Notes: generated from the letters alone by a model not told the origin. 22,335 bases of DNA from Thermoplasmata archaeon M9B2D (GCA_002900555.1 MUGD01000030.1:1-22335), one strand, 5' to 3'. Positions 8,058 through 15,701 are shown, numbered from the stretch's first letter. Numbers and translations are program-made.

Positions 8058-9122
8058 ATGATGGAATGGCGTTTCAAATGTCCAAACTGTGGTAAGATTG
8101 CATCTTTCTATGGGAACCCTGGAGAAACCAAAATCGTCTCCTGCGCATCATGCCATGTACAAGGCCGTATCACAATCCCTGCTTCTGACCAGAGTGAGAC
8201 GGTAGCCATAGAAATCTCGCATCTGAAAAAAGTCTATGGAGATCTTATTGCGGTAAACGATATCTCCTTTACAGTAAAGAAAGGGGAAATCTTTGCGTTC
8301 CTTGGACCAAATGGAGCAGGCAAAACAACAACGGTCGAAATGATAGAATCAATACGGACACCAACCGCAGGCACGATTAAACTGCTTGGCGTTGACATAA
8401 AGAACGGGTTTAATCTGGTTAAAGAGCGTATCAGCATTCTTCCTCAGGAATTCCATTCCTTTGAACGGTTCACCGTCCGTGAGACACTTACGTATTTCTC
8501 AAAGTTGTATAAAAAACGAATGGATATCGATGAAATCATTGAGGCGATGGATCTGCGGTCCCATGAGAAAAAACTATACAGGAACCTTTCCGGTGGACTG
8601 AAACAACGTGTCGGTGTTGCTTTATCGCTGGTAAATGACCCTGAGATTGTGTTTCTTGATGAACCAACGACAGGGTTGGACCCAAAAGCTCGACGGGAAG
8701 TCTGGCAGGTGATCGCTGACCTACGGAACAAGGGAAAAACCGTCTTCCTCACCACGCATTACATGGAAGAGGCTGAACACCTAGCTGATCATATCGCAAT
8801 CATCCATAAAGGCAAAATCATCGCGGAAGGATCACTGCAAGAACTCCTCTCAAGATACGGTGAGAAAACGACCTTATACATCAAAAACTGTCGGTCAGAC
8901 GAGGCGCTCCATCATTTAAGGGAGAAAGGATTCGAGGTCCACTCCAGTGGAAATGGAGATTTAACCGTGAAAATCGACTATAAAGAGAAGGTCCTTGAGA
9001 TCCTCTCAGAACTCCGCCATGAATGCATAGAGTATGATGGCGTGGATATCAGAGGCTCGAACCTTGAAGAAGTGTTTCTGCAGTTGACAGGGGCACGACT
9101 TATGGAGGAGGCGGAACCATGA
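8058..9122 (+). CDS. ABC-2 type exporter ATP-binding protein with N-terminal zinc ribbon
   Basis: The 354-residue protein powers an ABC exporter with the permease encoded next. Residues 1-45 form a zinc ribbon, with CPNC at 8-11 and CASC at 29-32, before the nucleotide-binding domain. The Walker A motif GPNGAGKT is at 83-90, a Q-loop glutamine near 130, the signature LSGG at 177-180, Walker B IVFLDEP at 197-203 and the switch histidine at 234. Residues from about 270 form the C-terminal accessory domain often seen in drug/Nod-factor-type exporters, ending with LEEVFLQLTGARL. The substrate cannot be told. The zinc ribbon is an unusual addition. Two adjacent ATGs (8058 and 8061) follow GAGAGG. 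The stop overlaps the permease start. Confidence 0.93.
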   Translation: MMEWRFKCPNCGKIASFYGNPGETKIVSCASCHVQGRITIPASDQSETVAIEISHLKKVYGDLIAVNDISFTVKKGEIFAFLGPNGAGKTTTVEMIESIRTPTAGTIKLLGVDIKNGFNLVKERISILPQEFHSFERFTVRETLTYFSKLYKKRMDIDEIIEAMDLRSHEKKLYRNLSGGLKQRVGVALSLVNDPEIVFLDEPTTGLDPKARREVWQVIADLRNKGKTVFLTTHYMEEAEHLADHIAIIHKGKIIAEGSLQELLSRYGEKTTLYIKNCRSDEALHHLREKGFEVHSSGNGDLTVKIDYKEKVLEILSELRHECIEYDGVDIRGSNLEEVFLQLTGARLMEEAEP

Positions 9123-10228
9123 ATTTTAAAATAGTTGGAATTGATTTCCTCTATAACATTCGTAGCTGGACACGGAGCAGAGGTACAGTGTTTTGGTCGT
9201 TGCTCTTTCCAGTGATGCTTATCCTTTTGTTTGGGGCGATCTTCTCAGGGATGGGGGAAGGGAAATACACGTTATATGTGCAGGATCTTGATGATACAGA
9301 CATGTCTCATGGGTTTGTGGATGCGCTTAATAAAACAGGTATCCTTTCTATTACAAATGTTACGACGACTGAACCGATCACAGAATACATAAAGAAGAAC
9401 AACGTCAAGAACCTTATTGTCATTCCACAAGGATATAAAAATGCAATCATAAGTTCATATGTCGATCCATCTGTCAAGGTGAACCTAACCTACTATTTCG
9501 ACCCGACAGAACAGCAGACCAATCAGGTGTTACGAAGCGTCATTTCTAGTGTACTGCAAGGACTAAACATGCAAATCTCTCAGGGACGAACTGTGGTGGG
9601 CATCCAGGAGGAAAGCACCATTACGGAGAATTTCGGGTTTATTGATTTTTTCATCCCAGGCATGATCGGGTTTACTATCATGCAGCAGAGCATCTACGGT
9701 AGCATAGAAAGGAACACAAAATTCAGGAAAGACGGTATTTTACGAAAGTTACTGACTACACCGATCACCCGGTCTGAATGGATTCTTGCCAAGATGCTGT
9801 TCATGCTGTTCTTGGCGTTTATCTCGACCTCAGTGGCAATCGGTGTTGGCATCCTTGCGTTTGGAATAAAGGTCAATATCAGCCTGCTTTCGATAGTCAT
9901 CATCGTTGCCACAAGTTTTCTCTTCTCAGGCATCGGGATGATCATCGGTCGATTTGTCAAAGAAGAGGAAACCGCTGATATGGCGGCTGGGGCGATTAGC
10001 TTTCCTATGATGTTTCTTGCAGGTACTTTTTTTGCTGTAGAGGCGATGCCGGAGGTCATCCAGGTGATCGCCCGTGCGTTACCATTGTTTTATGTCAATG
10101 AAGGGTTGCGTAACGCGATGATTTACATGAATCAGACAGAGGCGTTGATTAACACCGGCATCGTCCTTATCTTTGCTGCAGTGTTCTTCATCGCAGGGGT
10201 CGTGCTGACGAAGTGGAAGGAAGATTGA
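9119..10228 (+). CDS. ABC-2 type exporter permease
   Basis: The 369-residue membrane protein is the partner of the upstream ATPase, with an ATGA overlap that implies coupled translation. The first membrane helix is near 24-45 (VFWSLLFPVMLILLFGAIF). It is followed by an extracytoplasmic domain to about 170, rich in beta-type residues, then a cluster of five membrane helices from about 172 to the end. FRKDGILRKLLTTPITRSEWI at about 202-222 is the conserved cytoplasmic coupling region of the ABC-2 family, and FPMMFLAGTFFAVEAMP is the typical second signature. The likely product exported (drug, lipid or other) is unknown. The stop codon abuts that of the convergent secreted protein gene without any gap. 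Confidence 0.92.
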   Translation: MNFKIVGIDFLYNIRSWTRSRGTVFWSLLFPVMLILLFGAIFSGMGEGKYTLYVQDLDDTDMSHGFVDALNKTGILSITNVTTTEPITEYIKKNNVKNLIVIPQGYKNAIISSYVDPSVKVNLTYYFDPTEQQTNQVLRSVISSVLQGLNMQISQGRTVVGIQEESTITENFGFIDFFIPGMIGFTIMQQSIYGSIERNTKFRKDGILRKLLTTPITRSEWILAKMLFMLFLAFISTSVAIGVGILAFGIKVNISLLSIVIIVATSFLFSGIGMIIGRFVKEEETADMAAGAISFPMMFLAGTFFAVEAMPEVIQVIARALPLFYVNEGLRNAMIYMNQTEALINTGIVLIFAAVFFIAGVVLTKWKED

Positions 10229-12304
10229 TTAGACAGGGTAACAAAAATTCGTGTTTTTAAAGAAAGAGAAATCAAGGTTCCCCCAGTCGTTATAATCCCC
10301 AAACCCACGGGAGCCATCAGAGAAATCCATCATAGCAAAGGTGTACAAATAATTTAACATGCTTTTATACCTACTATAAATCCAGAATTCTTTATAGATT
10401 GGGTTCATCGCCATATGGTTATCAATTCCATTAAATGTAGTGACAAGAAGACCAAGGGTATGTCCCAGCTCGTGCATCGCTGATGTCAGCGTCACCCATT
10501 CTCTGTGATGCTGAGGATATTTCTCTGCTAAGAACTGTGATCCAATGATAAATGCATTGAGATGGTTCCATCCAATCACCGCGAATCCTGGTCCTTCCGA
10601 ATAATCGCAGATGATCCCATAATGGAAAATGCGTTGTCGTGGGTTATTTAGCTCATTGTGAAGAAAATAGTCCCAATACAGGTCGATGATATCTGCATAT
10701 GAGACAAATGAGTAAACAGGAAGCATCTCTCCGCCGCCAAGTTCCCCGATGTCAACATGCAAAGTGATGTTATGCCGTGCAAATGCATCGATCATTTGTC
10801 CAACCTCTTGTTCCGGGGGTTTGTTTGTGGCATCTGCGATAATGGATTCTGTCCAATCGAACTCAAGGAATACATCTTTTTTAAAGGGATCAGAGCCATA
10901 CTGATCCATGTAGCATTCCTCAATGTTATTTAATGCATCGTTATCAGGGTCAAGTTGAGAATGATTCTCCCAGAAATCTGGATTGTACCCCCATTTGACT
11001 TCCCACCAGTCCGGTACCCCATCTCCATCGGTATCAGGATCTGGAAATACAATACGCCCTGGCTCAGGGTTCGAGTAGGTCGGTTTCTCGAATGTTTTGT
11101 CAAGGTCCCAGGTGGGCCCGATATCAGGCATCGGGAAGGTAAGCCAAGGAGGATAGCTAATATCACGGGGGTTCCATGTCCCGCGATCTGCCCTTGTTAG
11201 ACCACTATGGGCTGGTCCTTTCAAAGATCCCCACCAATTATACCTCGCATCGATAACTGAGGATTGGGCGAATAATCCATAGTTTTCGTTTTTGTAAAGG
11301 TTACTCCAGGATATTGTAAACATGCTATTCTGGACATATAGTCCGAAGCGAAGATTGTTTGTAAAAATACAGTTTTTTAGTATAACGCTTGCCACTACCT
11401 TTTTAAGCTTACACGCAAAATGGGTGTTAAGCGAAAAATTGCACTGCTCAATGTAACAAGCCGAGGAATTCACGAGATTGACACCAAAGCCATTATGGAC
11501 GAGGTAGCAATTGATGATATCTATAAATGTACAGTCGACGAAAAACATCCCTCCTTCATTATCATCATTATCACGGGCGGCCGACGCTGAGATATGAATG
11601 TTTGTGGATCGTTCACAGAGAAATCCGATACCGTTTGTGTCAGCGTACGAGTTCGTAATCGTAATCAATTGCGTTTCATAACAATACACTCCGATGCCGT
11701 TATGATAGAATGTACATTGATCAATGGTGACAAAGGCAGATTGAGAGATTAATATACCAAACCCGTTAGTATGGAACCGACTAGAATCTATAATGGTGTC
11801 GCTCGTATTCTGCGTAGAGATACCAGCGCGTGTCCTAAAGATGGTACATTCAGTGACAGTGGTCGTATTTGCGATAATAGAGATCCCTGCATCTCCTCTG
11901 CATCCACCTGAGTTTCGTATTGTAAACCGCCTGATGTATACGTTGTCCTTGGTAATGATAACAACAGACCCATTGTTTTGTCCGTCGATGATGGTATTGT
12001 CCTGTTCCTGTCCTCTTATAGAAATAGACTTATTGATGAAGACTGTTTCGAGGTATAGGCCATTGAACACATAGACGCTATCACCGTCTGTAGCATGTAG
12101 GATGCCGTCGTTTATGAATTGAAATGGGTATTCATAGGAGCCGTTCCAGGGTCCTTGAGTGTTGTTGTCATCGACGTAGATAGTGGTTTTGGCTGAAGGT
12201 TCGAACGTATCATTTTTCATGCTCTGCCTGTACGTATTTGCGACAGATAGAGGTGAAAGAAGAACAAATGCAAGCAAAATGGCTGATGCATGGTGTCTTT
12301 TCAT
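10229..12304 (-). CDS. Secreted parallel beta-helix protein with calcium-type repeats and HELGH metalloprotease-like domain
   Basis: The 691-residue protein starts with a signal peptide (MKRHH, then a hydrophobic stretch at 7-22). Residues about 40-360 are a NosD/pectate-lyase-like right-handed beta-helix, seen as repeated short turns such as ITITNSYADTNGIGF, closing with YNWWGSLKGP at 355-364. A thrombospondin type 3-like region follows: DPDTDGDGVPDWWE at 422-435 and LDPDNDALNNIEE at 451-463. From about 477 (KDVFLEFDW) it resembles secreted zinc peptidases, with MHELGHTLG at 610-618 (His611, Glu612, His615). The residue expected as a metzincin third ligand is not histidine, so activity is uncertain. 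There is no C-terminal anchor. AAGGGGA lies six bases before ATG 12304; an upstream in-frame ATG would spoil the signal peptide. Confidence 0.8.
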   Translation of the reverse strand: MKRHHASAILLAFVLLSPLSVANTYRQSMKNDTFEPSAKTTIYVDDNNTQGPWNGSYEYPFQFINDGILHATDGDSVYVFNGLYLETVFINKSISIRGQEQDNTIIDGQNNGSVVIITKDNVYIRRFTIRNSGGCRGDAGISIIANTTTVTECTIFRTRAGISTQNTSDTIIDSSRFHTNGFGILISQSAFVTIDQCTFYHNGIGVYCYETQLITITNSYADTNGIGFLCERSTNIHISASAARDNDDNEGGMFFVDCTFIDIINCYLVHNGFGVNLVNSSACYIEQCNFSLNTHFACKLKKVVASVILKNCIFTNNLRFGLYVQNSMFTISWSNLYKNENYGLFAQSSVIDARYNWWGSLKGPAHSGLTRADRGTWNPRDISYPPWLTFPMPDIGPTWDLDKTFEKPTYSNPEPGRIVFPDPDTDGDGVPDWWEVKWGYNPDFWENHSQLDPDNDALNNIEECYMDQYGSDPFKKDVFLEFDWTESIIADATNKPPEQEVGQMIDAFARHNITLHVDIGELGGGEMLPVYSFVSYADIIDLYWDYFLHNELNNPRQRIFHYGIICDYSEGPGFAVIGWNHLNAFIIGSQFLAEKYPQHHREWVTLTSAMHELGHTLGLLVTTFNGIDNHMAMNPIYKEFWIYSRYKSMLNYLYTFAMMDFSDGSRGFGDYNDWGNLDFSFFKNTNFCYPV

Positions 12305-12354
12305 TGAAAATCCCCTTATGCAGACATGTGAAGTTCTCATACATAAAAGTATCT

Positions 12355-12362
12355 CTATAAAA
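12355..12362 (-). promoter_or_regulatory. TATA box of the secreted beta-helix protein gene
   Basis: TTTTATAG on the minus strand predicts a start near 12332 and a leader of about 28 bases that includes the AAGGGGA ribosome binding site at 12311-12317. Confidence 0.5.
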
Positions 12363-12438
12363 GTCCAATACGATAAAAAGATGAAAAAAGAGTACGTATA
12401 CCGTCCTATTTTTGTCTTATAGAAAGGACCATGATACC

Positions 12439-12681
12439 TTATCCAGATAAACTCTTTGTACCGATCAAGGTTTTGGAATCCATCACACCCTGAATCGATC
12501 GGATCTTATTGATTACGATGCTTCCAATGGAATCTATGTCAGATGCCTCAATTTTCACAAGTATGTCAAACTCCCCGAAAAGTGGATGAACCTCAACAAT
12601 CTCTGAGATATGGGTGAGCTTTTCATACACCGTTTTTTCATGAAGAGGGCTTATGCTTAACAACGCAAATCCAATTGCCAT
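12439..12681 (-). CDS. Stand-alone Lrp/AsnC ligand-binding (RAM) domain protein
   Basis: The 80-residue protein consists only of the alpha-beta ligand-binding and oligomerisation domain of Lrp/AsnC regulators, with the usual order: beta strand MAIGFALLSI, helix HEKTVYEKL, EIVEVHPLFGEFDILVKIEASD, and IRSIQGVMDSKTLIG. The DNA-binding helix-turn-helix is missing, and no reading frame for one lies upstream. Such stand-alone RAM proteins are common in archaea and may sense amino acids or modulate full-length Lrp partners. A TATA element CTATAAG at 12707-12713 is about 27 bases before the ATG and no ribosome binding site is present, so the mRNA is probably leaderless. It is divergent from the nitroreductase gene. 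Confidence 0.88.
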   Translation of the reverse strand: MAIGFALLSISPLHEKTVYEKLTHISEIVEVHPLFGEFDILVKIEASDIDSIGSIVINKIRSIQGVMDSKTLIGTKSLSG

Positions 12682-12706
12682 GAGAAAGGAAATAGTATCA
12701 CACTAT

Positions 12707-12713
12707 CTTATAG
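12707..12713 (-). promoter_or_regulatory. TATA box of the RAM-domain gene
   Basis: CTATAAG on the minus strand is centred about 27 bases from the ATG at 12681. The same AT-rich core (TTATAG) could also serve the divergent nitroreductase gene. Confidence 0.45.
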
Positions 12714-12803
12714 TTTTCTTTCGTTTCCATGGATGATAAGAAAATATTAATGACCCAGGTGTACTATCATTTTGTAAAACAATCATTACCGCAGGTGGAG
12801 AAT

Positions 12804-13364
12804 ATGGATGTAAAAGTAGCAATCCAAAAAAGACGAGCGTACCGATCCCTTGAACCAGTCGCTATCACAGAAGAACTGATACGAGATCTTGCAGGATGTG
12901 CACAGCTCTCCGCATCATGTAATAATAATCAATCATGGAGATTTGTCTTTGTTTTTGACCATGAGATGTTACAGAAGATGCATGAGGTGTTCCCGAAAGG
13001 CAACGCCTGGGCAAAGAGCGCCTCGATGATTATTGCAGTCCTTAGTAAGAAGGATTTTGATTGTATTATTGGTGATCGGGTCTATCATCAATTCGATACC
13101 GGGATGGCGACCGCGTTTCTTATCCTTCGTGCCACGGAACTTGGTTTAGTCGCGCATCCTATCGCAGGATACAACCCGGAGAAAACAAGAGAAATCCTTG
13201 ACATTCCTGATGATATCGAAGTCATCACCTTGATCATCGTCGGGAAGCATTCAACGACTATCAATCCTGTGCTTTCTGAGAAACAAATCTTGGCTGAAAA
13301 ACAGCGACCAGACCGGTTCCCGTTGGAGAGATTCGCATACCTCAATAAGTATCCGGTCTCGTAA
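12804..13364 (+). CDS. Nitroreductase-family FMN oxidoreductase
   Basis: The 186-residue flavoprotein belongs to the nitroreductase fold, which uses FMN and NAD(P)H to reduce nitro compounds, quinones or related substrates. It opens with MDVKVAIQKRRAYRSLEP, whose arginines bind the FMN phosphate. It continues with CAQLSASCNNNQSWRFV around residues 40-56, the second part of the FMN site, and has DTGMATAFLILRATELGL near 100-117 and the family-typical VGKHS late in the chain. The natural substrate is not evident. I chose ATG 12804 because GGTGG lies five bases before it and the family normally starts here; an upstream in-frame ATG at 12729 would add 25 residues. It converges on the PAC2 gene with a two-base gap. 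Confidence 0.88.
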   Translation: MDVKVAIQKRRAYRSLEPVAITEELIRDLAGCAQLSASCNNNQSWRFVFVFDHEMLQKMHEVFPKGNAWAKSASMIIAVLSKKDFDCIIGDRVYHQFDTGMATAFLILRATELGLVAHPIAGYNPEKTREILDIPDDIEVITLIIVGKHSTTINPVLSEKQILAEKQRPDRFPLERFAYLNKYPVS

Positions 13365-13366
13365 CC

Positions 13367-14125
13367 CTACCCATACATATGGGTCGGCTGAACAGGAGAA
13401 GGAGCAGTCGGCTGTGCTTGCTTTATAAACGCCCGTATTTTTTGCTCGATATCATCTGCTTCTTTATACAACGGCTCCGTGTTGAGTTCTATTTCAGGAA
13501 GCATCTTATCAAGCGCTTCTACAAGGAGTGCTGCAGCCCGTGAATCAGGATAGGAAGTATGTGCCTCTGCGAGAAGACAGAGTACATCACAGTTCAATCG
13601 TACACCTTCATACAACAACACCCCGGTGATTCCAGTGATCATCCCTTCCTGTGTTTCTCCGATGCTATGTTGATTGAGGATGCCTTTCATCTTCTGCGTA
13701 CTTGCAACCCCATAGGTTTTTGGTTTTTTTGGATCGACACCATGGGTGCCTTCAAGGGTCACGATGTACCTACAGTTCTTTTTCTTCGCCCAGGTTAATA
13801 TGACGTCAGCTAAGGGTTTTATGATATCGACAGGCGGCATGAACTCCGAGATGATGACAACAACCTGATCACAGGACCCCTCTGGTCCACAGACTTTCGT
13901 ACTAGCGTAAATCCTCACCGGTGGAGATGGCATGCCTTTATGGATAACTGCCGCAGGCATGAAATACCGGGAGCTAATTGTCCCAATCTCCTTAAGCTGT
14001 AGTTGATCAATAAGGAAATGCCCTGCAATTGAACTGACGAGTCCGACTGTTGGGAACGCTTCAATAAGTATTGCATTTGAAAGGTCGACTTGCTTATATT
14101 CGATAATCTTTATTTCTTCCTCCAT
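13367..14125 (-). CDS. PAC2-family protein (proteasome assembly chaperone homologue)
   Basis: The 252-residue protein belongs to the PAC2 family, whose archaeal members (PbaA/PbaB relatives) bind the 20S proteasome or related assemblies. The N-terminal part reads ILIEAFPTVGLVSSIAGHFLIDQL at about 19-42, the usual opening. Later come VVVIISEFMPP near 87-97, TLEGTHGVD and GITGVLLYEG, also typical. The last three residues are Met-Tyr-Gly after a flexible proline/threonine-rich tail, which fits the HbYX motif (hydrophobic, tyrosine, any residue) that docks ATPases and chaperones into proteasome pockets. That the protein binds the proteasome is inferred. GGAG lies before the ATG. The gene has its own upstream AT-rich region. 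Confidence 0.88.
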   Translation of the reverse strand: MEEEIKIIEYKQVDLSNAILIEAFPTVGLVSSIAGHFLIDQLQLKEIGTISSRYFMPAAVIHKGMPSPPVRIYASTKVCGPEGSCDQVVVIISEFMPPVDIIKPLADVILTWAKKKNCRYIVTLEGTHGVDPKKPKTYGVASTQKMKGILNQHSIGETQEGMITGITGVLLYEGVRLNCDVLCLLAEAHTSYPDSRAAALLVEALDKMLPEIELNTEPLYKEADDIEQKIRAFIKQAQPTAPSPVQPTHMYG

Positions 14126-14194
14126 GGTATCTACTCCAGGTACATCTCGTAGGTTCTTTTTAACTATTACTATAGAAACGAAGAAATGGATGTT

Positions 14195-14791
14195 TTATTG
14201 TAAAAGACCAGGGAGCTCTACCAGTCGTTGAATGACGATGTCTGCAGGAACATTTAGGCCGATGACCGTGCATCCAGCTGCCCGTCCTGCCTTTACATCG
14301 CTTTCCGTATCACCTACTAAAATAACCTTCTTTGCGTCGACACTAAGACGAGCGCATGCATTAAAGACGATTTCAGGGTCAGGTTTCGCCTTTGTTACAT
14401 CATCACTAGTGATTATCTCCTGGAAATATTTTTCGATGCTAAATTTTTTAAGAATCTGTCGTGCACAATCAGTCGGTGTGTTTGTGATGATTGCTTTCGT
14501 ATAGGATGAAAGCTGTTCTAAGGTTTCTTTGGTGTCAGGATAGATCCGGATATAATCGATATGGTTCCCATAGGTGACATTACAGAAGGAGGCAACCTCA
14601 GGATTTAACTGCAGTCGCTTGAGATTATCCTTAAGATCGTGACCCCAATAGGTGGTGATAAACTCTTCTCTAGTGATTTCTTTATGTTTGAATCGCTTCA
14701 ATGCGCTGTTCAGCGCCTTCCACCAGGAATCGAGCGAATCGACAAGCACCCCATCCATATCGAAGAGAATCGCGCTAGGAGCTAGTTTCAT
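14195..14791 (-). CDS. HAD-superfamily phosphatase (phosphoglycolate phosphatase-like)
   Basis: The 198-residue protein has the HAD motif I FDMDGVLVDS, with the nucleophile Asp11 and Asp13. Motif II is AIITNTPTD, the motif III lysine lies in KAKPDP, and motif IV is VGDTESDVKAG. The helical cap inserted after motif I (WWKALNSALKRFKHKEITREEF) is the C1 type of phosphoglycolate phosphatases, beta-phosphoglucomutases and PpaX-like enzymes, so substrate remains open. I chose ATG 14791 because it gives the canonical N-terminus; ATG 14815 and TTG 14827 extend it by a hydrophobic stretch, and the promoter spacing could support either. It is divergent from yjbQ, with a dyad-symmetric element between them. 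Confidence 0.87.
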   Translation of the reverse strand: MKLAPSAILFDMDGVLVDSLDSWWKALNSALKRFKHKEITREEFITTYWGHDLKDNLKRLQLNPEVASFCNVTYGNHIDYIRIYPDTKETLEQLSSYTKAIITNTPTDCARQILKKFSIEKYFQEIITSDDVTKAKPDPEIVFNACARLSVDAKKVILVGDTESDVKAGRAAGCTVIGLNVPADIVIQRLVELPGLLQ

Positions 14792-14820
14792 GATTTTCAG
14801 GAGCAGCAGTACCATACACC

Positions 14821-14842
14821 GGTACAAAAAGGTTTTCGTACC
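14821..14842. promoter_or_regulatory. Dyad-symmetric element in the HAD/yjbQ divergent promoter
   Basis: GGTACAAAAA and TTTTCGTACC face each other across two G residues, with one mismatched pair. On the minus strand the element covers the predicted transcription start of the HAD gene, and ATGGTAC recurs just downstream. It could be an operator or a small hairpin in the mRNA. Confidence 0.35.
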
Positions 14843-14846
14843 ATCA

Positions 14847-14858
14847 CTATTTAAATAG
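14847..14858. promoter_or_regulatory. Palindromic TATA box, divergent HAD/yjbQ promoter
   Basis: CTATTTAAATAG is a perfect palindrome. Its centre is about 27 bases from ATG 14880 of yjbQ on one side and about 26 bases from the extended HAD start on the other, so it can serve both genes. Confidence 0.55.
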
Positions 14859-14867
14859 AAAAAGTGG

Positions 14868-15278
14868 ATGAATCTACTGATGAAAGAACTTGATATATCC
14901 TCTAGTCGAAGAAATCAAATGATCGATATCACCGATAAAGTGGAACAACTCGTTAGGGAAGAGAAAATCACGGAAGGATACGTCATCGTGTACGTCCCGC
15001 ATACGACCGCAGCAATAACCATCAACGAAGGAGCGGACCCAAGCGTCCAACAAGACATCATTGAAACGTTAGAGAAACTCATACCAGAATGTGGTTCCTA
15101 TCACCATTCAGAGGGGAACAGTGATGCACATATCAAGGCAAGTCTGTTGGGCTCATCGGTAACGGTCCTAGTGCATAAAGGAAAAGTAGTGCTTGGGACC
15201 TGGCAGCATATCTTCTTTTATGAAGGCGACGGTCCTCGAAAGAGAACCGTGTATCTTTACCTTAATAAAAACAGGTAA
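14868..15278 (+). CDS. yjbQ: YjbQ / UPF0047 family protein
   Basis: The 136-residue protein belongs to the widespread YjbQ family of small trimeric beta-proteins. Some members have been reported with thiamine phosphate synthase-like activity, but the physiological role is not settled. Signature segments are SSRRNQMIDITDKV, VYVPHTTAAITINEGADPSV with conserved histidine and glutamate, HHSEGNSDAHIKASLLGSS with the histidine/aspartate cluster, and LGTWQHIFFYEGDGPRKRTVYL at the C-terminus. Length is normal. ATG 14880 (MKELDISS) matches the usual family start and the promoter spacing of a leaderless mRNA, so the first four residues given here may not be translated. Its stop is directly followed by the end of a convergent zinc-ribbon gene. 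Confidence 0.93.
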   Translation: MNLLMKELDISSSRRNQMIDITDKVEQLVREEKITEGYVIVYVPHTTAAITINEGADPSVQQDIIETLEKLIPECGSYHHSEGNSDAHIKASLLGSSVTVLVHKGKVVLGTWQHIFFYEGDGPRKRTVYLYLNKNR

Positions 15279-15401
15279 CTACGCAAATCCTTTGATGGCA
15301 GTCACACATTCTTGACAGATTTTTTTCTGCTGTCCTTTGATAGGGACGTGTTTTATCTTTTCTTCTTCCAATTCACAGCTGCATACCACACATTTTGCCA
15401 T
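15279..15401 (-). CDS. Very small (40 aa) zinc-ribbon protein
   Basis: A 40-residue frame starts MAKCVVCSCELEEEK and ends KKICQECVTAIKGFA, giving two CxxC knuckles (Cys4/Cys7 and a second pair near residues 29-32), plus Cys9. This would fold as a single zinc ribbon. GGGGAG lies about ten bases before the ATG, and the gene follows the 64-residue zinc-ribbon gene by 21 bases on the same strand, so the two are probably co-transcribed. Such mini-ribbons in archaea have no known function, and I recognise no specific family. It overlaps nothing and abuts the yjbQ stop. Confidence 0.65.
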   Translation of the reverse strand: MAKCVVCSCELEEEKIKHVPIKGQQKKICQECVTAIKGFA

Positions 15402-15422
15402 ACGTTTTCCATCTCCCCTTTT

Positions 15423-15617
15423 TTAGCTTCCACCGCGGAAATCATCACACGGTTCCTCATCACTCATCGGTCGGGAATGTTCTGCATGGTCCGGTTGCAG
15501 GCAGATATCCATTGAGATTTTCTTCATTGGTTTCCCACAGCACAAAGGTTGCTTTTTGTCATCAGTTCCTTTTGTTTTTTTCTTGCAGGTTTCACATTGA
15601 TAATAGTCGACAGTCAT
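15423..15617 (-). CDS. Small (64 aa) zinc-ribbon protein, desulforedoxin-like knuckles
   Basis: The protein begins MTVDYYQCETCKKKTKG and has QPLCCGKPMKKI near residues 23-34. CxxC followed by a CCGKPM turn is the pattern of desulforedoxin-type or rubredoxin-like ribbons (iron or zinc bound by four cysteines), while the acidic C-terminal tail is unlike those families. The metal cannot be told from sequence. A GGAG element directly precedes the ATG, and a TATA box lies at 15649-15657. It leads a two-gene unit with the 40-residue ribbon and is divergent from the glutaredoxin-FTR pair, which suggests a shared redox or metal theme. The assignment is inferred from motif only. Confidence 0.7.
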   Translation of the reverse strand: MTVDYYQCETCKKKTKGTDDKKQPLCCGKPMKKISMDICLQPDHAEHSRPMSDEEPCDDFRGGS

Positions 15618-15648
15618 TCTCCGACCTCACGTATCACATAGGTTCATC

Positions 15649-15657
15649 ATATTTAAA
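15649..15657 (-). promoter_or_regulatory. TATA box of the two-gene zinc-ribbon unit
   Basis: TTTAAATAT on the minus strand predicts a start near 15626, just before the ATG at 15617. Confidence 0.45.
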
Positions 15658-15701
15658 CCTAGTTTTTTAAGGAACATAAAGTTTTTAGAGCTCATGAGAA
15701 T

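Noticed and set aside
10440..10480. Calling the HELGH protein a metzincin
   Set aside because: The motif continues HTLGLLV and lacks the third histidine or aspartate at the required spacing, so only a metalloprotease-like call is made.
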